In this document: positions 45,687 through 56,800 of the stretch, piece after piece
Layout of the letters: each line of letters starts with the position of its first letter
How positions within the stretch are numbered: the first letter of the stretch is position 1
Notes under the pieces: model-generated
What the model was told of the DNA's origin: nothing
The model's database searches: none
Seen by the model: only the letters and a program-made list of their open reading frames with translations
Assembly (NCBI GenBank): GCA_947561715.1
Contig: OX387205.1
Span: 11,847,001 to 11,911,000, forward strand
DNA: 64,000 bases
From: Ascidia mentula
Taxonomy: Eukaryota; Chordata; Ascidiacea; Phlebobranchia; Ascidiidae
Direction: 5' to 3'
Translations under genes and position numbers: made by a program

Positions 45687-45932
45687 CTGCGATAAAGTTC
45701 AAGGGTACTTTTTTGAAACTTTTTTATCTTAATTAACTAACTTCCAATCAACAAATATTAAGAATATTTAGATGTTGCTATAGCAAGTTCAGTGCTACTT
45801 ATTTACTTTTAGTATCATTATACATAAATTATATGATGATCGAATAGCTTTTATTTAAAAACACTTGATGCAAGCTTTTGAGCGGTGAAATACTCCCCCC
45901 TTCCCTAATTTGGGCACTTTGTGACATCTTAC

Positions 45933-46082
45933 CGGGGTTAAAGCAAGACATTCCGCAGATATTGTCGCACTGGCACGTTTTTAGTCCTTTGCAATCTGCA
46001 TTGCTTGAGCAAGGCTTTCTGCATCTTCGGCCAGCTTTGACTTCATCTCGCCTTGACTCACATCCTTCTCCCTGGCCCAGAG
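45933..46082 (-). CDS. Extra WAP-like exon found only in unit 3
   Basis: GCESRRDEVKAGRRC, KPC, ADC, TCQCDNICGMSCFNPG: eight cysteines as in the B WAP-like exon, but clearly different in sequence. Phase 1 at both ends. With the CCP at 45489-45686 it repeats the WAP-CCP order of gene B. Confidence 0.72.
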
Positions 46083-46271
46083 CTGTTACAAGAAATCATT
46101 TTTAATACATTAAAGCATCGCAAGTTTAACTGGTAAAGGTTCAACTTTAAATAGATAAACAGCAAAGACATATCGGTAGTAGGGCGCAAATATTGGTGAC
46201 GCAACACTAACATGTGTCTTATAACGTTGTATAAAGATCCAACACATAATATCGATAACATAATATCGAAT

Positions 46272-46332
46272 CGACGACTTGGATGAGAGATTCGCTCAGA
46301 ACGAAGATGGGGAGAGTGGATATTACAGTTGT
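46272..46332 (-). pseudogene. Fragment of a CCP14 exon
   Basis: [20 protein letters not shown] and then a breakpoint at about 46272. With the linker fragment at 46580-46632 it is a displaced piece of the A 3' half. Confidence 0.8.
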
Positions 46333-46579
46333 CTGCGTTAAACACGGTTGGTTGAAACTAAACGCAGAGGACTTCCACTTTTACCTGGAAGCTAGGTGTT
46401 TAGTTAGATCAAACACATAAACCAAACAACATAAGATCAGGTTGGTTTTTGTTTGTCCAAAAGTGCTGTGTCATGGTTTTTAAATTACATGCATGGGCCA
46501 TTATTTTGTGAATAAAGAATTGGTTTATTGTTAACGAGTGTTGGGAGACCATTTAGTGACAAGATATCGATTTTATTAC

Positions 46580-46632
46580 CAACGTCTTCGAGAGGATATC
46601 CAGTAGATTTAGGAATTGACTGAGTGGTGGCA
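46580..46632 (-). pseudogene. Fragment of the Thr/Ser-rich linker exon
   Basis: The 3' part of the linker exon and its donor remain. The acceptor side is replaced at about 46635 by intron sequence from near EGF1. Confidence 0.75.
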
Positions 46633-46876
46633 AAACTATCAAATTGGCGAAAAAAGGAGTTACTGGTACTGTTGACAATTATTGGCAGAGTAAAATTTTA
46701 AAAATTTAATAAAGGCAAATGAACTCCTTGAATGGAGGTTTGGGCGCATTGTGTCTGTTTTCAATAAAACTTGTAATTTCCTGGACGAAGACCAATCATT
46801 TGCAATAAGTTAATCCAAATTTATAGGGTTATTTGATAAATTTCAATTGTAAGCATGACCAAAAAAACTGTATTAC

Positions 46877-46987
46877 CCTCAGAGCAGGTGGTGCCTCCAA
46901 AATCTGGTGTACAAGTACACGTAAAGCCATTAACTTCATCCTGGCATGTGCCATCATTTTGACATGGATTACTTTCACATTCATCAC
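46877..46987 (-). CDS. Displaced extra EGF1 exon
   Basis: An intact 111-base EGF1 exon identical in layout to 44151-44041, with intron on both sides and only about 16 bases of the preceding MAM exon (47161-47176). It lies between B3 and A3. It could be used as a phase-1 exon but has no neighbours to give it a function. Confidence 0.75.
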
Positions 46988-47797
46988 CTAACAGTTAGTT
47001 GGCCAGTTATGGTATACCAACATTGTTTGTTTTGAGAATAACACAACAGAAATTGCGAAAAACTTGGTTGCTAGTTAATTAAATGCCCTCACATAAAACA
47101 ACTTTTTAGAACAGGGTATTGTACGTTTGCTCATTTTTTAATCATTGACCAGATACTTACTGCAAGCTTCGTCTACTGCAGGCTGCAAGCACTACGATTT
47201 CGTATCGACATACGCTATACCGCATGACCCAAGAAAATATTGTGTAGCCTTATTACGATTAGCTTTAGGTATACCCCAATATTTGAAAAAAACAAAACGC
47301 CTCTTTTAGTTAATTATCTCTATCCCGTGCATAAGGCCCAACCTCACTTACACTAAGTATCGATCAGAAGAGATAAGCTGATAATTGTGCGAACAAAGAG
47401 CACTTTTATCTATATGTGTGTGACGTAATTTGTGACTTACTTCGGTGATGTGATTTACGGCCAATCCTGCTACAAAACAAAACATTTTTTGTTATGAAAG
47501 AGCACAACCTCGGTCATGATTCAATAAAATGCTTATCTCAGAAATTTCTCTGCGACATTTCTAGCATTTCTTATAACACCAAAAATCACAAAAAATGGTG
47601 GATTTACTCATTACATGTTGTGCGGTGTAACCGCTTAAAGACAAAAAAACATTTTTACTGGAAGCTATTTGCAATTGGTAAGTTTTGCTTGTTTTTCCAT
47701 TGATAAAACTAACTCAACATATACTTGTTGTCAGGTTAATTGCAGACATAATTCTTTTATCTTCACAACACACAATAATAGGAATTGAACAAAGTTT

Positions 47798-49406
47798 TTA
47801 CTTGGAACCGTTGATCGTTTCTTCAATCCAGCTCTGCATCTCCGCAACATCTGCGTAGTAGCCAGGATACACAAAGCCATCTGTTTCATCCCTAAGAGCA
47901 CATTCAATTCCAAAACTGACAATCCCCATTTGTATCCAATAACTTTCGCCAGTTTGGGAATCCAAGCGCTGTTACAAGATTTTAAACAAATAATATATAC
48001 ATTTGTATTTAAACTTCATACGTATACGGGTATACCAAAGAGTTCCATTAGGCATTTCAAAGAACCTTAATAGAATAAAGCTTTACTTGGTTTATGAGCG
48101 GCCCACCACTGTCTCCAGTACACGCGTCAGACAGAGTTCTTGCAGTTGTTGGAGATCTGGCACAAATCATGCGGTTCGTGTAACTCAAAGCCTGTCTTGT
48201 TGTTCGCGTGTGACGTTGGATTCCTTGACGACACCTGATCAAAACAGCAATAAAAAGTATCGTCTTTGTCTTGATTGATGAAGTTATTTTTAACCACAAT
48301 AATACTTTAGACGAACAAATCGTTACCAAACTCTTGGAAAAAGGCCATAAATGTAAAAATGGAATATTTTCATACATATTGTCTGTTATTATAGGACACA
48401 AACATATTTAGCTTTTTTGTATAAAGTGACGAGTGGTATTTACACTGCATCTTGTTGTAGTTCTTGCGTGGTTTGCTGCAGAATGTTTGGAAAGGTTTGA
48501 CTTTGATAATTAGTGTGTCCAAATCCAGTTACTACGACTGTTGTTCTGTTTTCTCTTTCACCTGTAAAGTGCAACCCGTTATTACGTGAAAGACATTCTA
48601 AATTTAAAAAATGGTAAATGTTAAAAAAGCTGAGTTAAAAAAGGGGAAAGCGCGGTTAGAATTTAACATATTTTACCACAGGCAGCTGAAGAAAATTGTT
48701 GGAGATACTTAGTCCGTTACTGTGTATGATGGTTCTGTTTGAAAGATTACTCCAAGGAAGACACACGGGACGAATGTACGGAGATAAGGGGATTGTTCCA
48801 TTGAATTTCGGCCTTTCTTTTGTGGCGAACCAATCCGATTCATTACGTAAAAAACGAAGCGAGACTCCGATTCTAATCTGAAAACGGAGGTCCGTTTGGA
48901 TAATCCTGTACGTTTCATAAGAATAGTACCTTTGGTATACTTCATGTAGAGAATGCAAAAAGCTGTAGGAGATACGTTTACGCGCATCTTATTTCTCTTT
49001 AATCTCAATTTAAAACATTAAATGGGTCAGGTGAATCGTATAATAACCAGATATTTTACTGTACACATTGGTTTACGTCACGCACGAAATTTTTCCAACT
49101 TTAAAGACGATAATAGTGCCTAGAAAGTACCCTTCATTGTACTGACATAATGTTTGTCACGGAAAGCAAGAACACAATATTTACAGGATAAGTTTACATC
49201 CAATAAACTTTCTTCATAAAGTATGATCAAAGTAAACGAACAAACCCGTTTTAATAAACTCACCAAAGCAATATCGTAATCATAATTGATTCTCAGCCAC
49301 CCACGAATCTGTCGATCAAATCTTGGATGAAGATATATTTTTCTTGGTGTAAACAGTTCAACTGCAGAGTCCAAATTTTGTATCAAACTGGGGCGTTCGT
49401 AAACAC
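47798..49406 (-). pseudogene. B3, serine protease remnant lacking its first six exons
   Basis: Exons 49406-49264, 48877-48721, 48561-48444, 48234-48087 and 47968-47798 match B2 exons 7-11 and stay open, including DIAL, GDSGGP and the stop. A deletion from intron 6 through the intergenic region removes the signal peptide, LDLa, WAP, CCP, cleavage site and catalytic histidine. No active protease can be made from it alone. Confidence 0.9.
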
Positions 49407-50608
49407 CTGTCAATAATTATCGGTTTAACATCAAAGTTATGTAACGATGTAGGACCTATCAGAGGAATGCCCCCACAGCACGTGTCACTGGCATGTTTTT
49501 TTTTATATTAAGGTCACAATTCTCTTGAACAAACATAATTAAACTAAATAAGTAGAAGATCTTTAAATGCACAACTGTATTTGTAAAGACGAATTATTTT
49601 CAAAGACTGCAGAGGCACACTGGCCTCTCACTTGGTACAAGATGTACCGAAAACTATTGCACAGTTCATCCTATAACAGTAAAAAGACAACGGGATAACC
49701 AAATTGCACAGCGCTCGTCAACACCATGCGCTGTGCAATTTAATCTCTTGTGATGGCGGATGTAATAAACGTCAATGGCGAAATATCGGCGAAGTTGGCG
49801 GCACACAACGTTCAGCAAGGAGCAACGCAATTCTCGCAGTATACCATGCAGCTCACACAATATGTCATTAAGTTTGTTCAAAACCAAACTTTAACGATCT
49901 TTGATTAGCATTTAAAAAAAAATCCAATATTCCGATCAGCCACATAAAGTATTACAAGCTGCAAGAATACGAGCTTTCGTGCCAATTGGAGTTTTCACAT
50001 TTTCATGTTTGCGGCACATAAACTTGTGCGTGAAAAAAAACAGTGCAAAATTATTAGTCAAATGCAACCTTTTTCCACCAGTAGAGGGCAGGCAATAGTT
50101 ACAGACAATGGTTCAATTATGGAGCTTCCACTGTGAATACTTTCTTGGTAATGTATTTTATTATCGCTAACGTGTTGGCATTGAAATCAATTTTTAAAAT
50201 TGGATCGCAGAACAAAAAATTGAAAAAGCCCCGAGCTAAATAACACATGTGTTAAAATAAGTAGAAACTGTATTAAGACTGGTAGTGTGGTCGCAAAGAA
50301 ATTAGTGTGGCGATAACTTTATGTGATCGCGGTAAGGACGAATTCTCGGATTTGCCGAAGAAAACTTCAAGTGTTAAGATTGAAAAAAATAACACACAGA
50401 GAGCTGACAGATGAAAGACTCGCTGAGAAAATGTAGTGATTATCAGTTATCAAGCAAATGCAACCAGGCCATAAAGAGCAAATCAGCGTAATGTTTTTAC
50501 ATTGGTATCTGTACTGTTTAAACAACAAACGTAAACTATTTTATTTTGAGGAGTTTCTCGAGAAAAAATTCTCTGCTGTTAACATGTGATATTCTTAACT
50601 CCTTTAGT
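49407..50608. other. Deleted junction and 3' flank of A4
   Basis: Intron 6 remnant (with the hairpin at about 49702-49742) joins at about 49845 to sequence homologous to 11181 onward, and then the A4 3' flank. The AATAAA seen in A2 and A3 reads ACTAAA here (about 50603-50608). Confidence 0.75.
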
Positions 50609-50889
50609 TCATCTGATAAGAAGGTCAAGACACCGGGAGAAGTTTACTTTGATAAAGGATAGATTGTTATTCATGAATGGAACTTCGTCGTGTAACCAAT
50701 TCTTTTGAGCTTGAGTGAGTCCATCGCAAGCGCCAATTAGCATTGGACTGAAGACTCGAGGAAAGCTGCCTCTGTCGAGCGCGAAATACCACTTGTTACA
50801 AGCTCGGTCGATTCCCTTTGGTATCACTCCATTTGTTAGAAAAAAAATAAAGTGGCCCTTGTATTTGGGTAATGTGCAAATTTGTACCG
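50609..50889 (-). CDS. A4 C-terminal exon with altered tail
   Basis: Like A2 up to the LTQAQ segment. One extra A then changes frame and extends the protein by about 25 residues to a TGA at 50609. The polyadenylation signal downstream is also altered. Confidence 0.72.
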
Positions 50890-53800
50890 CTACATCAGTA
50901 AAACATCAAATTTTAAACTGTATCGATTGCTCAAAACAAACACAATTCTTCTTAAGAGGTTGAGGTTTATTTTTGACAAACTTTTTTTTCCGGGAAAGTT
51001 GTATAATTTAGACCCTGCGTGTAATTCGGATTCTGTCCCTTTAAAAAATATAGTACGCTGGATGACAAAAAAATCTTTTGTACAGCTTGAAAGAAAATCT
51101 GATAAAACGCGAAAGACAGGCGAGTTGAAACTTCCGCAATCCGGTAGTTACAGATAGAAATACGAAGTACGTTAATTTTTCATTTGTTTTAGAGATCAAA
51201 CTTTATTTCATAACTGTATGTTGTATATCCAAGTGGGCATGATTTTTGCGTTGTATAACTGTTACTGCCTTCGGTATATAAAGCCGAATATGATATTGCT
51301 TTCCGAGAGTAAAGTAGGTGGAAAAACTGTGTAGAAAGTTGTGTAATTTGGACCTGTATGATGTGTGTAATTTGGCCCGGGGCAACAGGAACTGATATCA
51401 ATTATGTATTCATTATTATCAGAACACATTTTACACATGATCTATAATATTAGACATATCTGAATAAAATATGTTATTGAAATATAGCTAACAATCAACT
51501 ATGTTTTTCAGCATTATTTTTAACTACCTGTTGATATAAATACTAATGAAAATTAGAAGTAAAATATCTTAAATTATTTGGGAAACTTAAAAATACAGAA
51601 TAAAGAAGATAAAAATAAGGTCCAGTCATCTTGTTACAGTAAAGAAGATGGTTAAAGTATCTGCATTTTATTAACACAGTGCATCTTGTAGGTCTAGAAT
51701 TGCAACCTTAGTTTGTATCTACTGTCTCATTTTATGCATTTAGTATTGTAAAGTCTTTGCATTATAGTATTGTTTTTTATTCTCAAGGTTTTTTCGCTAT
51801 TTCAATTATTTTCTGTTCTTTTTTTTATTAAATAAAATATTGTGGAAATGTACAAATAATGGGGACAAAATATTTATGTAAAGTTGCCATCACTTCTTAG
51901 AAACTGAGTGGAAAAGAAATCGCATGGATTGTAAGTGTTACAATTTGTACACGCTGCTGTTCCAAATTGTACACTAGGCGTGCAACACTCGTTCCAACAT
52001 TTCCAAATACTAATTATTCCCTACATGAAAATAACAGGATTCTGTTTTTTGCTTTTAAAGAGTTTAGATGATAATTTATCAAATCCTGTTAATAACTCTT
52101 TTGGTGAACATCTATATTTTTTAAGATTTAAACCTAAGTGGTCCAAATTAAACGACTTTTCTATCCTCTGCTACCTAATGTTTTGACAAATTTCCCAAAC
52201 CCTTGACACTTCCGGGTGTTTTGATAATCGGCTTCATGGATCATATCAAGCAGTTCTGGCATGTCGAATGCCATATGTATGTATGTATGCATAGGCTATG
52301 TGTATTGCTTTGGTAGTTATAATACATTTTTTTGGGTCGGTAAATGTCCTGCTGTGTAACTGAGAATAATTTTGTCACAATGCAAAGGGTTTTGTATGGG
52401 GTCAGTGTTAAGTTGTTTTGGACAGTTTTAGTATTGGTTTTGGTCAGGCAGTTCGTTTGAAGGTGTTGTGGAAAATCTAGAATATCAAAATGTTGAAGGG
52501 CATTTATGTGGAAAATTGAATCACAAGAAATCCCCTGATTCCTGATTTTGTGGCAGTGTCACCACTCAACAACTGACCTAGTAAAAATTTTTTGCGAGAA
52601 GACTGCCTAAATCACTTCCTCAGGGGCATATTATGTGTCTTCTTTATTTACAATCGCTCTGAAAAACAACATGAACTTACTAATCACATACAATTGCAGT
52701 TAATCGTTTATGCATTGTAAATGCTTTTAAAGCATAACACGGCCGTTTTTTCTTTGAAATAAAAAAAATTCGACAGCTATTTTCTTTCATATTTTATCAC
52801 TTGGGAATGTCAGTTGAATCAACTGGTGGGGATTCTTGACACGATGTTGCATTAAGAGCTGTATCCCAAAAACCTCCCAACCTACAAAACCGGTACGGCT
52901 TACCAACAAGAGCCAGATCTTCATTGATGCACTAAATAACACCGTACAATAGTGTTAAGGGGGCAGTAAATAACTTTTTGATGTATAATATTTAAGTACA
53001 GGCATAGGCGCCGAACACGGGTATGCCGGGTATGCCTCGCATACCCGGACGAAAATCTCGGGTATGCCGCATACCCGAGAATCTGACCAACGTTCGTCAC
53101 GCGTTATTTAGATTTAGGCAGTTATCACGGTTTACTTTCCCAAAGTAACGAGTTTCTGGACAGCAGGTAATGCAACGTGTGCCGCAATAGGTAGCGTTTA
53201 GTATTCAGGGTCCTTGACCTTTAAAAGGCATGATCGCTGCAGTAACAACGAGATGTTTATTGCTTGCTTCACCAAATATAATACCACGAGGCCCAATTTG
53301 CGCTGCTGTTTAGGAAATTTCTCTTTGTCATTCGAAAAAGTTCCTTTGTTTAATATTCAAAGCGGTCTTACCGCACATAAACATGCGTTCATTTGGAAAA
53401 GTGCTTTGCGTTGCGTGAAGTTTGTAAACAACGAGCCTTAACACAGTCTCACGTCCAACCCTTTCTAGCGCCAAGAAAGATATTTTGCATTTTATGACGT
53501 CATAAAGTGACGTCATATAATTTGGCATACCCGAAAACATTTTAAAGTCGGCGCCTATGAGTACAGGACATTATGTTCAGTTTTGCAGATGGGACAAGCA
53601 TACCTCCAGTTTAATGAACGATCCCGGGGGAAACCTCTGATTGCCTAAATCAGCTTTAGAATACTCGGAAACGCCAACATCATCAGAAAGATCTTGTGGG
53701 TGTATTTTGCATTGTATTACTGCAACAAAAGTTATGAGAATCACTTAAAGTTTGAGTGGGAAATTTGTCGTAATAAAACCCACATCTCGAGGCATATATT

Positions 53801-56800
53801 AAACTGTTACTTACGTTCACATGTGGGTATCTCACGGTTCCACGCAGCTGGGTTCCCCTCGCAAACTATTTCCCCATCATAACTTGCTACATATCCTCTA
53901 TTACACTCAACAACCACACTTGTACCAATTCTGGGACATGCAGTCCTGGATGTACACACAATTTGACCGTTTGTTGGGTTCGTCAATCGGTTGCAGTGAG
54001 CCGGACATGAGGTGGTGTTAAAAGGCAAGTTCCATATGCCACCTATTGTGCAGATTCGGGTTGAATCGCCAAAGAGTTCTGATTCACGGTCTTTGCACTT
54101 AAAACAACAAAAGTTGAAATTTTTAACACGTCGCTGATGAAGTGGTTCGCAAATGATGCCTTGGTTTAATGTTGTTAGTGCATCAAAAGAATTTTTATTT
54201 CAATAATACACTGCGTGGCCTCTCAGCTGTTGCACTGATATGATATTAGGTAAGCGGACGCTAAAAACAATGGTCAACTTTCCACTAAAGAAGGTCAACA
54301 ATTGCGTCGTTATGACATTTTGTTTGGTATAAGTGCGCTACCAGGTAAAGAAAGTTAAAAACCACATTCTTAATGCCATAAAATGTTAACGTTGGTATTT
54401 ATTTTAGATTTAATCCACTAGAATTGCGCTAGACCTGTCATCGGTTCGTGGGACTCAGGTGGCTGTATTATTTAAATTGCCGTTAAAATTGCGGTTTAAA
54501 AACCTTCGTCGAAGCCAAGAAAGTCAATGTGTCGCTGTTAATTCTTGCTGAACATATTTTTTACTGTCTCATTAATTGTCACTGTAACCAACCCACTTAG
54601 TGAGTGGGTTTACTGATATGCCCGCTGGTTAGGGTTTGTATTTCAATGAGCTGACAGTGGAAAAAAGTCCCTCCTTAAGGCTTATTGTTGCGCAACACTC
54701 GTAAACAGGTTGCGCGGTTGTCGTCGGTAGAACGAACTAATAGTGAAGTCAAGAGACATCTGTATACAATTGGGCTTGCATAGGGCGAGAAATCCAAGTT
54801 TAAGTAAAAGACAAAAATGCTTTACTTGTCAACGAGAGGGTCAGTGCACTGTTTAACGAGAAATCACCGTCATATACTTAGCGTTAAAACCAATCCTTCC
54901 TGATTTATTGCAATCAACGACGATTTCGGCTACCTGTGCCTTTTAAAGTATATGTATGTCGGTAACGAAGAAGACCATTAATAATTTGAAGTGTTAAATT
55001 ATCACCTTTAGGTGAATTTGAGCGCCGGGAGGAAACGTTTGACCGTTTTCGGACACGATCACACCATCTGGAAGATCATCAGGTTGAATCGTGCAAGGAA
55101 TCACTGAAATTAGATTCAAGAGATGTTGGTTTGCAAAATTGATGTATGTGAAGCTCATTAATTAAAATTCTTGTTGCCAATGATTACAAAGCATGACTTA
55201 AGCCTTACACAGAAAAAATAAGCTAAGAATGCAAAAAAATACAATAATTTTTTTTCCGCAATCCATTATTCAAGAGACACCTTGGGTTGTGCAACATATT
55301 GAAATCAGCATTTCGCTCAATGAAAAAAATCGTTTATATTTTGCAATTATCCAGATTATGCGCTTATATTTCGAAAATGATCTGTTGTGTGGTTTGGGAT
55401 TTACCATTCCACTTGCAATTAAACAGATATATACGGGTAAACAGATTTATAGTCGTGTGTGGCCGATAACAGCATGACGTCACCACCCGTACGTGCCTTA
55501 TTTGTGACGTCAGTCAGGGCAGCTCCATATAATAATGGAGCTACACCAACTGCGTCATTCAAACTGATAATGGCACAAGTTCTTACCGAAACGTTTATCG
55601 TATGAAACATGACAATGTTGACAACAGTAAGGGCCAGTTTCTTTATTGTCAGAATTATGAGAAAATCCGTAAATCTTGTTTCTAAACAGATTTGTTTCCA
55701 CACTGAATTTAGTTTTTCCATTGATCAATTCGAAATATACTGAATTAGCCCTTTGTACCCTACCATGTGAAAATAAAGAAAGACAATATGTTGAGATTAC
55801 GTGTGTAAATACAAAGCAAGCAATGCAGCTATCGTTTAGAGTTGGTATGTGCGTAGTCATACCAACGTTATCAAGTTCTGTTACAATAAAACCAACAAAT
55901 AAATATTCTGCGTGATAAAAGCTTCAATTTCCAAGTTACCGTCACATGTCGGCAATTCCCGCTCCCATTCACCGCTGTCTAAACAGGCCGCCTTTCTCCT
56001 TCCAAGTAACTTGAAACCATTAGCACAACTAAATCGGAACAGGCGACGACTTGGATGAGAGATTCGCTCAGAACGAAGATAGGGAGATTGGATATTACAG
56101 TTGCCTGGGTTAAACACGGTTGGTCAAAACTAAACGCAGAAGACTTCCACCTTTACCTGGCAACTACGTGTTTAGTTAGATCAAACACATAAACCAAATA
56201 ACATAAGATCAGGTTGGTTTTTGTTTGTCCAAAAGTGCCGTGTCATGGTTTTTAAATTACATGTATGGGTCATTATTTTGTGAATAAAGAATTGGTTTGT
56301 TCTGCGTTGGGAGACCATGTAGTGACAAGATATCGATTTTATTACCAACGTCTTCGAGAGGATATCCAGTAGATTTAGGAATTGACTGAGTGGTGGCAAC
56401 CGTGCTTGTAGTTGTTGGTAAAATTTCTAAAAATAAGTTTCACCATTAGGAGATTCTCATTGCAAGATGAAAGTCACTTTATGTATATATGTATACATAA
56501 AACATGGTAAATGGAATGTAAGGTTGCACACTTTTGACAACCAAGATATCCAGTTAGGCTAAACTTTATCACCATATTTGTAGCATATTATTCAAACTCG
56601 CCCGGTCGCGTATAATATGATTTTTGTGTAGGAAGTAACTACAAATCACAAATAAACGCATATTGTAGTGTGAGTGTGACCTTCTCTATTTTGTTTAATT
56701 ATTATTTTTTATCATACTGGGATTAAAACCAGGATGTCCTGGGCACGAATCCTGATCTTGGTTTTCTTCTAGGTATATGGGTCGGACGTTGACCGAAGTT

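Noticed and set aside
53214-53441. 75-codon frame in the A4 hAT-type element
   Set aside because: Too short and without hAT transposase features; the element looks non-autonomous.
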